Below, piece after piece: positions 1 through 7,802 of a stretch of DNA of 62,013 nucleotides (position 1 is its first letter; every line of letters begins with the position of its first letter). The position numbers and the translations under genes are program-made. Source of the DNA: 66-474 sp040255405. Its GTDB lineage: Bacteria > Pseudomonadota > Gammaproteobacteria > Xanthomonadales > Rhodanobacteraceae. Below the pieces are notes generated by a model. It did no database searches. It was not told the origin of the DNA and saw only the letters and a program-made list of their open reading frames with translations. The DNA lies in contig JBDZUX010000014.1 of the NCBI GenBank assembly GCA_040255405.1, positions 1 through 62,013 of the forward strand. The letters run 5' to 3'.

Positions 1-177
1 TGGTTCCGCGTGCTGCACGCCAACGGCACCATCGCGTTGCCGCGCGGCAGCCGCGGGTTCCGCGAACAATCCCGAAGACTGCGCGCGGAAGGCGTGGACG
101 TGCGCGATGGCCGCGTACCGATGCAGGCGTTCGGCCTCGATGCCGACCTGGATCGTGCCTTGTGGGGCCTCGACTGA
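1..177 (+). CDS. MGMT/alkyltransferase-like (ATL) protein, C-terminal part
   Basis: The window opens inside this reading frame. Only the last 58 residues and the TGA at 175-177 are visible. The fragment has the features of the DNA-binding half of the MGMT/ATL family: a W-F-R-V-L start, then LPRGSRGFREQ and RRLRAEGV, which form the helix-turn-helix and its wing. ATL proteins recognise O6-alkylguanine and hand it to nucleotide excision repair, while true MGMTs transfer the alkyl group to a cysteine in a PCHR motif. The position of that motif lies outside the window, so the two cannot be separated here. The run to W-G-L-D at the end without a long tail favours the small ATL type. Confidence 0.7.
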   Translation, partial: WFRVLHANGTIALPRGSRGFREQSRRLRAEGVDVRDGRVPMQAFGLDADLDRALWGLD

Positions 178-187
178 GTCCCGATGC

Positions 188-218
188 TTGACGGTTTGCG
201 CGGTGGCCAGTCTAATAC
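188..218 (+). promoter_or_regulatory. Candidate sigma-70 promoter for tRNA-Phe
   Basis: TTGACG at 188-193 is followed 17 to 19 bases later by the AT-rich string TCTAATAC (211-218), a plausible -10 region in an otherwise GC-rich stretch. Transcription would begin about 50 bases upstream of the tRNA. This rests on sequence match only. Confidence 0.45.
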
Positions 219-274
219 GCGGTTCGTGATCGCCGTTCGCGCAATGCGGACACCACAAGCGGTCGCGCTGGTTC

Positions 275-350
<76 letters not shown>

Positions 351-621
351 TTTCTTCCCGTGTTCGAAGACAGCTTCCGTCGATCCCGCATTGCGGCGTG
401 GAACCTGCACATCGCCGCGGGGCCTACCCGGGCATCGCCCGGGCAGCCATGCGCGCTTCGAATGCGTGTCCGGCGAATCGATTCCGGTGGCGCTCGCCCG
501 ACCGTGCACTTGTCGCTGCCGCGCGACATCGAGCGCCCGGCGCATCACGCATGCCTGCGCCGGGCCTGTCGTCCGGCCGGCGCGATCGCTCCTCAACTCG
601 CAGGGCGCCGCACCGTGCCGG

Positions 622-1881
622 TTACAGCGACTTCAGGTATTCCACCAGATCGTGTTGCTGCGCCGGCGAAAGCCGCAGTTTGAGCTTCGTGTTGTAAGCC
701 GTCACCACTTCTGCGAGCGTTTTCGCGGACCCGTCGTGGAAGTAGGGCCCGTGCTGCCAAAGGCCGCGCAGCGGCGTGGTCCGATACATACCGGTGGCAG
801 ACCGCGTCACGTAGAGCGTGTCCTTGGCCACGGAATCGGTGGGCGGGTGCAGCTTGGTGTTGGCATCCGTCAGCTGCGGGCCGCTGTGGCAGTCTGCACA
901 ACCGGCCTCCTTGAAGACCAGCCGGCCGCGGCGCGCTGCGGCGGGGTCGAAGCTGCCTTGCGGGGGTGGCGGCGAGGCCAGCGAAAGCTGGTAGGCCTGC
1001 AACGCGGCCAGTGCGCTGCTGACCCTGTCGCGGTTGCCATTGGCCATCAGCAGTCCGGGCTTCCAGCCGGGCGCGAGGCCCGGGGTGTGCGAGTCCAGGT
1101 GCGTACCGACCCGCGGATCGGAAAACACGCCTTGCCCGCCCATCTGGGTCACGGCGACGTAGCGGTTCCAGTAGGAGAGGTTGGGTCCGTCGCCGGTGTA
1201 CACGACGCGGTGCACGCCGGCCAGGCCGTATGCAGGCGGTATCACCACCGGGTCGCTGAGGCCGTCGATGTTCCAGCGCGGGTCGTACATGCCGGGACCC
1301 CACGAATTCATTTGCGCTTTCTGCGCCGCGGAAAGCGCCGGCGACAATGCGACGATCGCACCTGGATTGAGGTCGTGGTTGGGCCAGCCGTCGAGACGAT
1401 GGCCGATGCCCGGCGCGAACGCATTGTCGACGGTCGAGTGGCACAGCGCGCAGGTAACGCCGACCCGGGTCAGCGTCTGCACGCCGCCGACTTCCGTGAC
1501 GGTGCCTTGCATCCCGACCACCGCACCGAGTTTCAAAAGTGCAACTGTGGTCGCCGGATCATCCAGGTTGACGGTGCCGTCGACGATGCCCTGCTTCACC
1601 GATTCGGGCAGCGCATCGACATCCACCTTCAGCCCGACCGACAGCGCGGTCTTCGGGCTCACTTCGGTCGCGATGACCTCGTTCATGTGCAACAGGTCGG
1701 TCCATTTGATTTCATCGCCGAACGTGTCGTAGCGGAAAACCTGGCGGCCCTGTTCGACCAGCTCCGCGTGGCTCGATGCCCCGCCTTGCCGGGTTGCCGC
1801 ATGGATGGCGCCACCGGAAGCGGCAAGCAGCGACAAGCTGCCGAAAACCAGTACCGCCAGAATCTTTGCTTGATCTTTCAT
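622..1881 (-). CDS. Di-haem cytochrome c, peroxidase/MauG-like
   Basis: A 419-residue exported protein. An N-terminal hydrophobic segment (about 7-29) should target it to the periplasm. Two CxxCH haem sites are visible: CALCH at 144-148 and CADCH at 328-332. The C-terminal domain carries TTPLRGLWQHGPYFHDGS (about 368-385), typical of the second domain of bacterial di-haem cytochrome c peroxidases and MauG-like proteins. It probably handles electrons or peroxide in the periplasm. The substrate is not evident, and the ligand set needed to tell peroxidase from other family members was not established. Its ATG is preceded by GGAG at a good distance. The exported protein encoded at 1911-2474 lies immediately upstream on the same strand with a 29-base gap, so the two are probably co-transcribed. 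Confidence 0.8.
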   Translation of the reverse strand: MKDQAKILAVLVFGSLSLLAASGGAIHAATRQGGASSHAELVEQGRQVFRYDTFGDEIKWTDLLHMNEVIATEVSPKTALSVGLKVDVDALPESVKQGIVDGTVNLDDPATTVALLKLGAVVGMQGTVTEVGGVQTLTRVGVTCALCHSTVDNAFAPGIGHRLDGWPNHDLNPGAIVALSPALSAAQKAQMNSWGPGMYDPRWNIDGLSDPVVIPPAYGLAGVHRVVYTGDGPNLSYWNRYVAVTQMGGQGVFSDPRVGTHLDSHTPGLAPGWKPGLLMANGNRDRVSSALAALQAYQLSLASPPPPQGSFDPAAARRGRLVFKEAGCADCHSGPQLTDANTKLHPPTDSVAKDTLYVTRSATGMYRTTPLRGLWQHGPYFHDGSAKTLAEVVTAYNTKLKLRLSPAQQHDLVEYLKSL

Positions 1882-1910
1882 TGCTTCGTACTCCAGGGTG
1901 TGACGGCAGT

Positions 1911-2474
1911 TCAATCGCGCCCGCGATGCGCCGGCGCGATGTATCCGCGGAAGTCCTGCAGGAAAACCGGTCCGTGCCCGAAGGCGGCGTCGACGGGGCC
2001 GGTGTTGCTGCCTTGCATCAGCGCGCCGCCGTTGAAGTTGACCAGCGAGCCCATTGGTGTGCCGAAGCCCGGGAAGGTGGCGGGCGATTGCCGGGTGGTG
2101 AACTGGAACTGTGCCTGCTCGCCATTCGCGTTCAGGAGCTCGACGTCGTATTTGGGCGGCGTGATGCCGCTGATCTCGGGGCCTTGCGTGGCGATCGTGT
2201 CGAAGGCCGGGACTTCGGGCAGCGTCGGGAAGCGGACCGTCATCGAAACCACGCGGCCGACGATGCCGAACGTCGAGTCCGCGAAATCGGGGTCGACCGT
2301 CATCGTGCCGATGAACGGCATCACGAATGACCTGGCGCCCTGAAATACCCGGGCTTGGCCGTGGACCTGGAACGACTGTGCCGGTGCCGCCATGGCCAAG
2401 GCCGGCGCAAGGCCGCCCACGGCCAGGCCCAGTGCCAGGCGCCGTGGCAGGGATTTCAATTCGATCGGTTGCAT
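1911..2474 (-). CDS. Exported protein of unknown function, paired with the di-haem cytochrome
   Basis: A 187-residue protein with an N-terminal signal: a twin arginine (PRR) before a hydrophobic Ala/Leu/Gly stretch and a likely cut after AMA near residue 30. The mature part is rich in beta-type sequence and Phe/Gly/Pro, with no motif I recognise. The ATG at 2474 was chosen because AGGAGGT lies 6 bases upstream. The ATG two codons earlier would abut that ribosome site. It is the first gene of a likely two-gene operon with the downstream di-haem protein, so a role as a periplasmic partner is possible but is inference only. Confidence 0.65.
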   Translation of the reverse strand: MQPIELKSLPRRLALGLAVGGLAPALAMAAPAQSFQVHGQARVFQGARSFVMPFIGTMTVDPDFADSTFGIVGRVVSMTVRFPTLPEVPAFDTIATQGPEISGITPPKYDVELLNANGEQAQFQFTTRQSPATFPGFGTPMGSLVNFNGGALMQGSNTGPVDAAFGHGPVFLQDFRGYIAPAHRGRD

Positions 2475-2835
2475 GGCCATACCTCCTGCGGTTCGTGGCG
2501 CGCCGGCCGGTTGGCGAGCCGTGCGGGATGCGGCTGTGGATCGCCGACGCTTGCCTGATGTAAGTGCCAAAGCGACGACGCTGCAACGGCTGACTGTCTT
2601 AAGGTTGCCCCGGCTGGGGGCATACGGCGAGGTGGTCGCGAAGCGGCATGACGAGTGACGGAGCGTGATGCACGCACGCACGGATTGCGCGGCGGCGCGC
2701 GCCAACGACGTGTTCCGGGCGCCACTTCGAGGCGTGGCGCAGGGCAGCGGCCCGTTGGGCCGTGCGCGTGCATCAGGGCCGGGCTTCAACCCCCCCATCG
2801 GGGTGTCGCGCCTCGAGTCCGGCGGTGCCGGGTCT
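2475..2835. other. 361-base intergenic region
   Basis: This lies between the queD stop and the start of the exported-protein gene on the minus strand. Any promoter for the two-gene cytochrome operon must be here. The only AT-rich stretch is near 2590-2610. I see no terminator, RNA or convincing small gene. Confidence 0.5.
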
Positions 2836-3216
2836 TCAAGCCGGCGCGTCGTCGCGCCCTGCCGCGGGCGCGTAGCGGCACTTCGACGTGCAGGTTTCAT
2901 GCACGACCACCGCGTGCAGCAGTGGCAACGCGGGTTTGAGCGCGTCGTAGACGTAGCGGGCCAGGTTTTCGCTGGTGGGATTTTCCAGGCCTTCGATTTC
3001 GTTGAGGTAGTGATGGTCCATGCGCTCGCGCAGCGGCGCGAAGGCGGCGCTGATGTCGGCGAAGTCGACCACCCAGCCGAGGACCGGATCCAGCGGACCG
3101 TCGAGGACCAGCTCGATCCGGAATGAATGCCCGTGCAGGCGCGCGCACTTGTGCCCGGCCGGAACATTGGGAAGGCGGTGTGCCGCCTCGATCTGGAAGG
3201 TTTTGGAAATTTCCAT
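2836..3216 (-). CDS. queD: 6-carboxy-5,6,7,8-tetrahydropterin synthase QueD
   Basis: A 126-residue protein of the QueD/PTPS family, which converts 7,8-dihydroneopterin triphosphate to 6-carboxytetrahydropterin, the second step to preQ0 and queuosine. Zinc ligands H13, H28 and H30 (AAHR, CARLHGH) and catalytic Cys24 are present. DHH at 67-69, the PTSENL motif at 80-85 and E107 complete the active site. Length is normal. No other queuosine gene is adjacent. The ATG at 3216 begins the conserved M-E-I-S-K-T-F start; its ribosome site is weak. Confidence 0.9.
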   Translation of the reverse strand: MEISKTFQIEAAHRLPNVPAGHKCARLHGHSFRIELVLDGPLDPVLGWVVDFADISAAFAPLRERMDHHYLNEIEGLENPTSENLARYVYDALKPALPLLHAVVVHETCTSKCRYAPAAGRDDAPA

Positions 3217-3424
3217 GGGAAATGCCTTGGTGCTCGCCAGCCGCTGCGTCGCCCGGCTGCAACCGGGCGACGATCCGTTGACGTGTTGCGGGATCGCCCG
3301 CGCGAACGGCAGGATAACCGGACACCGCGCCAAGTTCGTCGTTTCGGCGGGCCGGATTGCGCGCGCAATGCCCGACCGGCGATTCAGTACGCGCGGGGCG
3401 ACAAGGCGCTGCCGCACCGCATGC

Positions 3425-3841
3425 CTACACAAAGCGCAATGGCTGTCCGGTGCGGTCGAAGGCGGCGAATTCGCCGACGCGTCCGTCATTGATCGCGTTC
3501 ACCATGAAGCGCAACGGCTGGTCGGCCTCGTCGCCGTTCGGTGCGATGCCGCCGCGGCCTTCTAGGCTGCCGACGAACACGATGTCCCAGGCGTGCCCGG
3601 TCTGTTCGGATTCGGCGGCCAGCGCCGCGAAACCGGCGACTTCGTCGGGCAACTTGTCAACGCACAGGATCGGCTGCAGGTGGCCACCCTGGCCGCGTTC
3701 GAAGCCGAGGCGCTGCGAGGCCGTGGCGCCATCGCCCAGTTCGCGCCGGGCGAACACGAACAGCAGCCGCTGCGGTTCGTCCTGTTCCCGCGCCGCATCC
3801 AGCAACGCGTCGAAATTGTCCAGGGCCGCGGCGCCCGGCAT
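3425..3841 (-). CDS. Conserved protein of unknown function
   Basis: A 138-residue acidic protein with no signal or membrane segment. It belongs to a small conserved proteobacterial family that, as I recall, some databases label 'ribonucleotide reductase subunit alpha'. I see none of the cysteines or glycyl/tyrosyl radical motifs of a reductase, so that name should not be used. Recognisable stretches are PQRLLFVFARREL, GGHLQPILCVDK and WDIVFVGSLEGRGG. Its ATG overlaps the TGA of the upstream AhpD-like gene by one base (TGATG), so translation is probably coupled and the two products may share a process. Confidence 0.7.
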   Translation of the reverse strand: MPGAAALDNFDALLDAAREQDEPQRLLFVFARRELGDGATASQRLGFERGQGGHLQPILCVDKLPDEVAGFAALAAESEQTGHAWDIVFVGSLEGRGGIAPNGDEADQPLRFMVNAINDGRVGEFAAFDRTGQPLRFV

Positions 3842-4314
3842 CAGTCGCTCTTGGCGTGCTGGCCGGGCTGGTAGTGGCCGGGTTCGGAGCGGAACGGGAT
3901 CGCGAGCCGGTTCCAGCCGTTGATCGCGATGATCGCGAAGGAAAGGTCCACCAGTTCCTTGTCGCTGAATTGTTTGCGGACTTCGTCGTACAGCGCGTCG
4001 GAGACGTCCTTGGCTTTGGAAATACGGGTGAGCGCTTCGGTCCATGCCAGCGCGGCGCGCTCGCGTTCGCTGTAGAAAGGCGATTCGCGCCAGGCGTCCA
4101 GCAGGTACAGGCGCTGCTCGGTTTCACCCGCGGCGCGCGCGTCCTTGCTGTGCATGTCGAGGCAATACGCGCAGCCATTGATTTGCGAGGCGCGCATTTT
4201 CACCAGTTCCAGCAGCGGGTGTTCCAGCCCGCACTGGTCCACGTGCGCCTGCATTTGGCGCATGGCGTTGAAACCACCGGGTGAGGCTTTGGCGTAGTTG
4301 ATGCGTTGGGTCAT
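3841..4314 (-). CDS. Carboxymuconolactone decarboxylase / AhpD-like protein
   Basis: A 157-residue all-helical protein of the AhpD-like core family. The redox motif C48-A-Y-C51-x3-H55 and E36 match the proton-relay and peroxidatic residues of alkylhydroperoxidase AhpD. The likely role is thiol-dependent peroxide reduction. Some family members are decarboxylases, but those lack the CxxC pair. It is the upstream member of a coupled pair with the gene ending at 3425. The glutathione S-transferase gene just upstream (stop at 4340) fits a small oxidative-stress or detoxification group. Confidence 0.85.
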   Translation of the reverse strand: MTQRINYAKASPGGFNAMRQMQAHVDQCGLEHPLLELVKMRASQINGCAYCLDMHSKDARAAGETEQRLYLLDAWRESPFYSERERAALAWTEALTRISKAKDVSDALYDEVRKQFSDKELVDLSFAIIAINGWNRLAIPFRSEPGHYQPGQHAKSD

Positions 4315-4339
4315 GGGAGGCTTCCTCGGGTTCTGGATT

Positions 4340-4990
4340 TTATCCGCGCACGCCGCCCGGTTTGCAGGCGGGGTGCAGGCTGGCGGGAGCCGATGGCCGT
4401 GCGGCAATACGCGCGAACCACGGCGCGATGTTGCGCAGGTTTCGATCGAACGGCTGGTTGACGGAGTCGGCGAAGTCGAGCCACGCGTACAGCCAGACGT
4501 CGGCGATGGTGAAGCGGTCCCCGGCGATGAAGGTGTGTCCGCCGAGCATGCCGTCCAGCCACGCGATGCGGTCCTGCGCCACGCGTTTCAGGCCGTCGGC
4601 GGCTTCGGGCGCCACCGGAATGCGATCGCGGAAGCGCGCCAGCCCTTCGGCGTAGTGGTACGCGTTGTGGATGTTTTCGGTGATGTTGAGTTCGATCCGG
4701 CGTTGCCATTGGCGCGTTTCGGCGCGCTGCCGGGGCGTGGCGCCGATCAGCGGCGGATCGGGGTGCAGTTCCTCGAGGTATTCCACGATCGCGACGGATT
4801 CGGCGAGCGCCGTGCCGTCATCCAGCAGCAGCGTCGGCGTCTGGCCGGCTGCATTGCGGGCAAGGTAGGCCGGCTGCCGGTTCTCGCCGGTGAACACGTC
4901 CACTTGCCGCACCCGCAGCACGATTCCCTTTTCCGCGAGATACATCCGCAGCGCGCGCGGGGCGGGGCTGAGTGCATCGAGCAGCAACAT
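4340..4990 (-). CDS. Glutathione S-transferase family protein
   Basis: A 216-residue cytoplasmic protein with the two-domain GST layout. The thioredoxin-fold domain (1-80) starts LLLDALSPAPRALRMYLAEKG and ends with the glutathione-binding ESVAIVEYLEE segment. The helical domain (about 90-205) contains FTIADVWLYAWLDF, the conserved N-capping and hydrophobic core of GSTs. The substrate is not predictable. The start at 4990 lies 7 bases after the stop of the cysteine-synthase-like gene and lacks a clear ribosome site, so translation may be coupled. Confidence 0.88.
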   Translation of the reverse strand: MLLLDALSPAPRALRMYLAEKGIVLRVRQVDVFTGENRQPAYLARNAAGQTPTLLLDDGTALAESVAIVEYLEELHPDPPLIGATPRQRAETRQWQRRIELNITENIHNAYHYAEGLARFRDRIPVAPEAADGLKRVAQDRIAWLDGMLGGHTFIAGDRFTIADVWLYAWLDFADSVNQPFDRNLRNIAPWFARIAARPSAPASLHPACKPGGVRG

Positions 4991-4997
4991 GGCCGCG

Positions 4998-5948
4998 TCA
5001 GTGGAACGGGACCGGCGAATCGGTGCCGGCCGCCGGATGCATGAAGAAATCCTGCAGGTACTTCTCGCCTTCGTCATCGAGGATGGTGACGACAGTCTTC
5101 AATTCCGGAAACTGCTCGCGGATACGCCGGGCCGCGATCATGTGCGCGCCCGAGCTTGGTCCGCAGAACAGGCCGCGGGTGCGGGCGAGCTTGCGCATTT
5201 CCGCGATCGCATCGGCGCTCGCGACGCTGGTGGTGTCCCGCACGAGGTCGCGATGCTGCGCGAAGATGCCCGGCACGAATCCGTCCGAAATGCCTTCGAT
5301 CTGGTGCAGCGCCACTTCGCCGCACAGGATGGTGCGCGATTCGGAAGGCTCCATCGCGAACAGGCGCACTTTCGGATTGACCTTGCGGAAAGCCTGGCCG
5401 ACGCCGATCAACGTGCCGCCGGTGCCGACGCCGTGCACGAAGGCGTCCGGGACGCGGTCTTTCGGCAGTTGCGACAGGATTTCGGGGCCGAGGATTTCGC
5501 GGTTCTCATCCACGTTCCACTCGTTCTCGAACTGGCCGGGAAAGAAGAAGCCGGGCTGCTTGCCGAGTTCGCGCGCGCGTTCCAATGCGTCGTTGACGTG
5601 GAAGGTGCCGCAGAAAAGGACCTCGGCGCCGTAGGCGCGCGAGATCGCCACGCGCTCGCTCGACAAGCCTTCCGGCATCACTACGATCATGCGGTAGCCC
5701 TTCACCGCGGCCACCATCGAGAACGCGTTGCCGGTGTTGCCGCTGGTGGCCTCGACGATGGTGTCGCCGGGCTTGATGGCGCCGGTTTCCTCGGCGCGTT
5801 CGATGATGTACTTGGCGATGCGCGCCTTGATCGAACCCGATGGGTTGAGGAATTCGCACTTGGCGAACACGCCGTCGATTTCCAGCAGCGGCGTATCGCC
5901 GACGGCGTCGAGAATGGTGGTGGAAAGTCCGGTGTAGCGCGTTGCCAT
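4998..5948 (-). CDS. Cysteine synthase-like PLP-dependent enzyme
   Basis: A 316-residue fold-type II PLP enzyme. K41 in NPSGSIKAR is the PLP lysine, TSGNTG (68-73) binds the substrate carboxylate, and GTGGTL is the phosphate-binding loop. These fit O-acetylserine sulfhydrylase or a cystathionine beta-synthase without the CBS domain. The typical CysK substrate signature is only partly kept, so CysM or another beta-replacement enzyme is equally possible. It is followed directly by GST and AhpD-like genes, which suggests a thiol or oxidative-stress group. The ATG at 5948 begins the conserved region with little excess. Confidence 0.82.
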   Translation of the reverse strand: MATRYTGLSTTILDAVGDTPLLEIDGVFAKCEFLNPSGSIKARIAKYIIERAEETGAIKPGDTIVEATSGNTGNAFSMVAAVKGYRMIVVMPEGLSSERVAISRAYGAEVLFCGTFHVNDALERARELGKQPGFFFPGQFENEWNVDENREILGPEILSQLPKDRVPDAFVHGVGTGGTLIGVGQAFRKVNPKVRLFAMEPSESRTILCGEVALHQIEGISDGFVPGIFAQHRDLVRDTTSVASADAIAEMRKLARTRGLFCGPSSGAHMIAARRIREQFPELKTVVTILDDEGEKYLQDFFMHPAAGTDSPVPFH

Positions 5949-6059
5949 GGCGTGATTCCCGATGCGGATTGCGCAGTGTCCGCCGCGGCGGGGTCCGCGT
6001 GAATGATCCACGTCAGCCGGGCCGCGCGGCCGCGGCCGCGCGGCTATTGAAACGGCGGC

Positions 6060-6488
6060 TTACCAGGACGAACTGCCGGTCTTCGGAGCGGGGCCTTCCT
6101 GCAGCCCGGCGGCGACTTTGCCGGCGTCCTGATGCACGGCCGCGAGTGATGCCGACTTCAGACCGGCTTGCGCATCCGCGAGCGCGCGCTCGAGCTTCGC
6201 CTGCAATGCGTGGTCGGTCGCCGCGTCCGGAATGGCGCCGTTGCCCTGGCCCTTGCACGGCGTTCCCGCGGCGGCTTCGAACCCGCTGCCATCCGGGCCC
6301 ACGAGGCAGTTGATGACATGCTGCAGGTGCGCGTGCGCCATCGCGACCGACGTGGCGCTTTGCGCCATCACCGCATGCGCATGCGCGGTGCTGATTTCGT
6401 CTTTCGCGGAATGGGTTTGTGCGGATGCGGTGAATGCGAGTCCGCCTGCCAGTACTCCGGTGATGCCGACAACCAGCAATCTGTTCAT
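6060..6488 (-). CDS. Small exported protein of unknown function
   Basis: A 142-residue protein with a clear Sec signal peptide (hydrophobic 4-22, cut near TASA-Q). The mature part is rich in Ala and His (HAHAVMAQ, AHAHLQH) and has two cysteines in INCLVGP and TPCKGQG. The strong ribosome site GGAGG supports the ATG at 6488. The helical, His-rich composition could bind metal, but that is inference. It stands as a single gene between the cysteine-synthase-like gene and the membrane hydroxylase. Confidence 0.7.
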   Translation of the reverse strand: MNRLLVVGITGVLAGGLAFTASAQTHSAKDEISTAHAHAVMAQSATSVAMAHAHLQHVINCLVGPDGSGFEAAAGTPCKGQGNGAIPDAATDHALQAKLERALADAQAGLKSASLAAVHQDAGKVAAGLQEGPAPKTGSSSW

Positions 6489-6577
6489 CGCTGCCTCCTA
6501 TCTGCCCGGTCGAAAGGCGCAAGCGTACGCGCGGAAGTGTAATCGGCGCGTGTAGTGGCGCCGGCGGCGCCGGCGAA

Positions 6578-7330
6578 TCAGGGAGCCGTTCGCGGCTTGC
6601 GCCGGTAGCGGGTGCCGAGGATCACGTCCCAGAGGCCGGTGGTCACGCCGAAGTTGGCGTCCGGGTGATAGTGATGGATGTTGTGGAAGCCGGCCCAGCG
6701 ACGCATCATCGGGCTGTCGAAGCGATGCACGTGGATCACGAGGTGGCTCAGCCCGTAGGCGGCATAGCCCGCGGCGATGGTGCCGGCCAGCAGCAAGGCA
6801 TAGCCGGCGGGAATGACAAGCGCGAACGCGGCGCCCAGCGCGCACATGAAAAGCGGCGGCATGAAGAACGGCAGCGCGTCGTAGCCGAGCGGATTGTCGT
6901 GATGGTGATCGTGGCCGGACCTGAACGGGCCCGTGTTGCCGTGGAACAGCCAGCGGTGCGCGGCGTATTCGATGAAGGTGAAGACGAACAATCCGCACAG
7001 CGCTGTCAGCGCCGCCAGTGTCGGCTGCATGCGTCCGTACCACACGCCGGCCGCGATCAGCAGCAGGCTGATGAGGACATCCGAGACAAGGCCGACGCGC
7101 AGGTTGAACAGGCTGGTCGACAGCCGCGCCAGCGGACGCGCGAGCCATTCCAGCGGGGCGGGCAATCGCCGCGGCGGATTGCTGGATGCGTCGCGTGTGG
7201 CGGAAACCCGGTGGTTCGACACGGCCGGAGCCAGCTCCTGCGGTTTGGGAACGGTCGCTTGACCGGCGTCAGCGCCTGCACACCCGGCCGACTGCGGCGC
7301 AAGTATAGTGAGAAACCCGAGGGCAAGCAT
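6578..7330 (-). CDS. Membrane fatty-acid hydroxylase / sterol desaturase family protein
   Basis: An integral membrane di-iron oxygenase of the fatty-acid hydroxylase superfamily. The eight-histidine pattern is visible: EYAAHRWLFH, then HDHHHDNP, then HLVIHVHRF and FHNIHHYHPD. Four hydrophobic segments surround these sites. Products of the family include hydroxylated fatty acids, carotenoids and sterols; the substrate here is unknown. The ATG at 7330 gives 250 residues, but the first 36 are not conserved-looking and overlap the start of the divergent gene. A GTG at 7222 with AGGAG 12 bases upstream is a credible alternative start (214 residues). Confidence 0.8.
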   Translation of the reverse strand: MLALGFLTILAPQSAGCAGADAGQATVPKPQELAPAVSNHRVSATRDASSNPPRRLPAPLEWLARPLARLSTSLFNLRVGLVSDVLISLLLIAAGVWYGRMQPTLAALTALCGLFVFTFIEYAAHRWLFHGNTGPFRSGHDHHHDNPLGYDALPFFMPPLFMCALGAAFALVIPAGYALLLAGTIAAGYAAYGLSHLVIHVHRFDSPMMRRWAGFHNIHHYHPDANFGVTTGLWDVILGTRYRRKPRTAP

Positions 7331-7343
7331 GAGGGCCGGCGAG

Positions 7344-7778
7344 ATGAAAACTGCACGGAATTGCGCGGTTTTGGCGCTGCTGCTGGCAAGCTCTGCCGCA
7401 TTTCCCGCGTTGGCGCAGCAGACCGACTCGGAACGCGCCGATCTGGCACGTTACCAGAAGTACGCCGGGGCGCCGGTTGACCATGTCCGCTACTTCCAGA
7501 TCAATGGATTCCAGTACCTGGCGCCGGACAAGGTGGCGATCTGGTTCGGCGTCAACAAACTATACCTGCTGACGGTGGAAACGCCGTGCACCAATCTCGC
7601 GTTCGCGAACGGCATTGGCTTGACCGCGAAAAACCAGATGGTTTATCGCGGCTTCGACTTCATCACCTTCGACCACCAGCGCTGCAAGATCACAAAGATC
7701 GAACCGGTGGACGAATTGAAGCTGAAGCAGGATCGCGCGAAGGAAAAGCAGGGCGCGACGCCGCCGACCAGCGGTTAG
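7344..7778 (+). CDS. DUF6491-family exported protein
   Basis: A 144-residue protein with a Sec signal (about 1-22, cut near ALA-QQ). The mature part matches my memory of the DUF6491 family common in Xanthomonadales: ARYQKYAGAPVDHVRYFQ, then WFGVNKLYLLTVETPC, IGLTAK and RCKITKI. Two cysteines may form a disulphide. Function unknown. The start at 7344 has GAGG 9 bases upstream. An ATG at 7329, also with a GAGGG site, would add five residues. It is divergent from the hydroxylase gene, so the two share a promoter region. Confidence 0.75.
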   Translation: MKTARNCAVLALLLASSAAFPALAQQTDSERADLARYQKYAGAPVDHVRYFQINGFQYLAPDKVAIWFGVNKLYLLTVETPCTNLAFANGIGLTAKNQMVYRGFDFITFDHQRCKITKIEPVDELKLKQDRAKEKQGATPPTSG

Positions 7779-7802
7779 CCGCCCGCTTCAGCGGGAGGCC
7801 CG

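Noticed and set aside
391..2343. A 650-codon plus-strand frame over the cytochrome operon
   Set aside because: The opposite strand has signal peptides, two CxxCH sites and ribosome sites; this frame has none of these.
3425..3841. Ribonucleotide reductase alpha subunit
   Set aside because: Only 138 residues with none of the catalytic cysteines; the label circulates for this family but is not supported.
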